This document shows, piece by piece, positions 6,781-6,784 of a stretch of 6,784 nucleotides of DNA; positions within the stretch are counted from its first letter, which is position 1; the number at the start of each line of letters is the position of its first letter. The notes under the pieces were generated by a model. It was not told the DNA's origin and ran no database searches. It saw only the letters and a list, made by a program, of their open reading frames with translations. This DNA is from ATZT02 sp046046315 (GTDB lineage Bacteria > Actinomycetota > Actinomycetes > S36-B12 > UBA5976): the NCBI GenBank assembly GCA_046046315.1, contig JBJOKB010000091.1:1-6784 (forward strand). Direction: 5' to 3'. Both the position numbers and the translations under genes were made by a program.

Positions 6781-6784
6781 GTAC
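6777..6784 (+). CDS. soxA: Probable start of soxA (sarcosine oxidase alpha subunit), cut by window edge
   Basis: An ATG at 6777 overlaps the soxD stop as ATGA and is followed by AGT AC, reading Met-Ser and part of a third codon. Only two full codons are visible, so the identity rests entirely on context: soxB-soxD is normally followed directly by soxA, often with just this overlap. SoxA would supply the NAD/FAD domain, the channel and the folate-binding GcvT-like domain; soxG is expected after it. Confidence 0.6.

Noticed and set aside
1..6784. Mobile element, CRISPR array or defence system
   Set aside because: No terminal repeats, transposase motifs, spaced direct repeats or effector-like genes are present; every long frame is accounted for by transport or methylamine catabolism.

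Overview
The window holds one strand-consistent (+) stretch of a bacterial chromosome. It reads as a betaine-type uptake system followed by a methylamine (dimethylglycine/sarcosine) catabolic operon. The DNA is visibly AT-rich (about 40% GC by eye; not computed), yet the long flavoprotein reads like the dimethylglycine oxidase of Arthrobacter, and the Sox subunits carry the hallmarks of heterotetrameric sarcosine oxidase. Low GC, compact spacing and actinobacterial-style proteins together suggest a streamlined aquatic actinobacterium (for example the acI/Nanopelagicales group). That placement is inference from remembered protein resemblance, not from a search.

Layout: (1) positions 1-1629, the 3' part of a permease made of two complete ProW-like halves in one chain, open at the left edge. 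(2) A 90-bp gap with an imperfect stem-loop, then a lipoprotein substrate-binding protein of the glycine betaine/proline (OpuAC/ProX) type at 1720-2685, closed by a strong intrinsic terminator at 2703-2733. (3) An 87-bp promoter region (2734-2820) with a plausible -35/-10 pair. A palindrome covers the -10, and a nine-codon mini-ORF has a stop that overlaps the next start. (4) Dimethylglycine oxidase at 2821-5247, soxB at 5252-6487, soxD at 6499-6780, and the first codons of what is probably soxA from 6777 in an ATGA overlap, cut by the right edge.

How it fits together: the transporter would bring in glycine betaine or one of its demethylation products. Dimethylglycine oxidase converts dimethylglycine to sarcosine, and the SoxBDA(G) complex converts sarcosine to glycine. 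Both enzymes can pass the removed methyl group to tetrahydrofolate as 5,10-methylene-THF. The ABC ATPase (expected upstream), soxG (expected downstream) and any enzyme for the first step, betaine to dimethylglycine, are not in the window.

I see no mobile element, CRISPR array, tRNA/rRNA or frameshifted gene. The pathway is known biochemistry. The less ordinary points are the tandem permease fusion and the compact regulatory arrangement in front of the catabolic operon.
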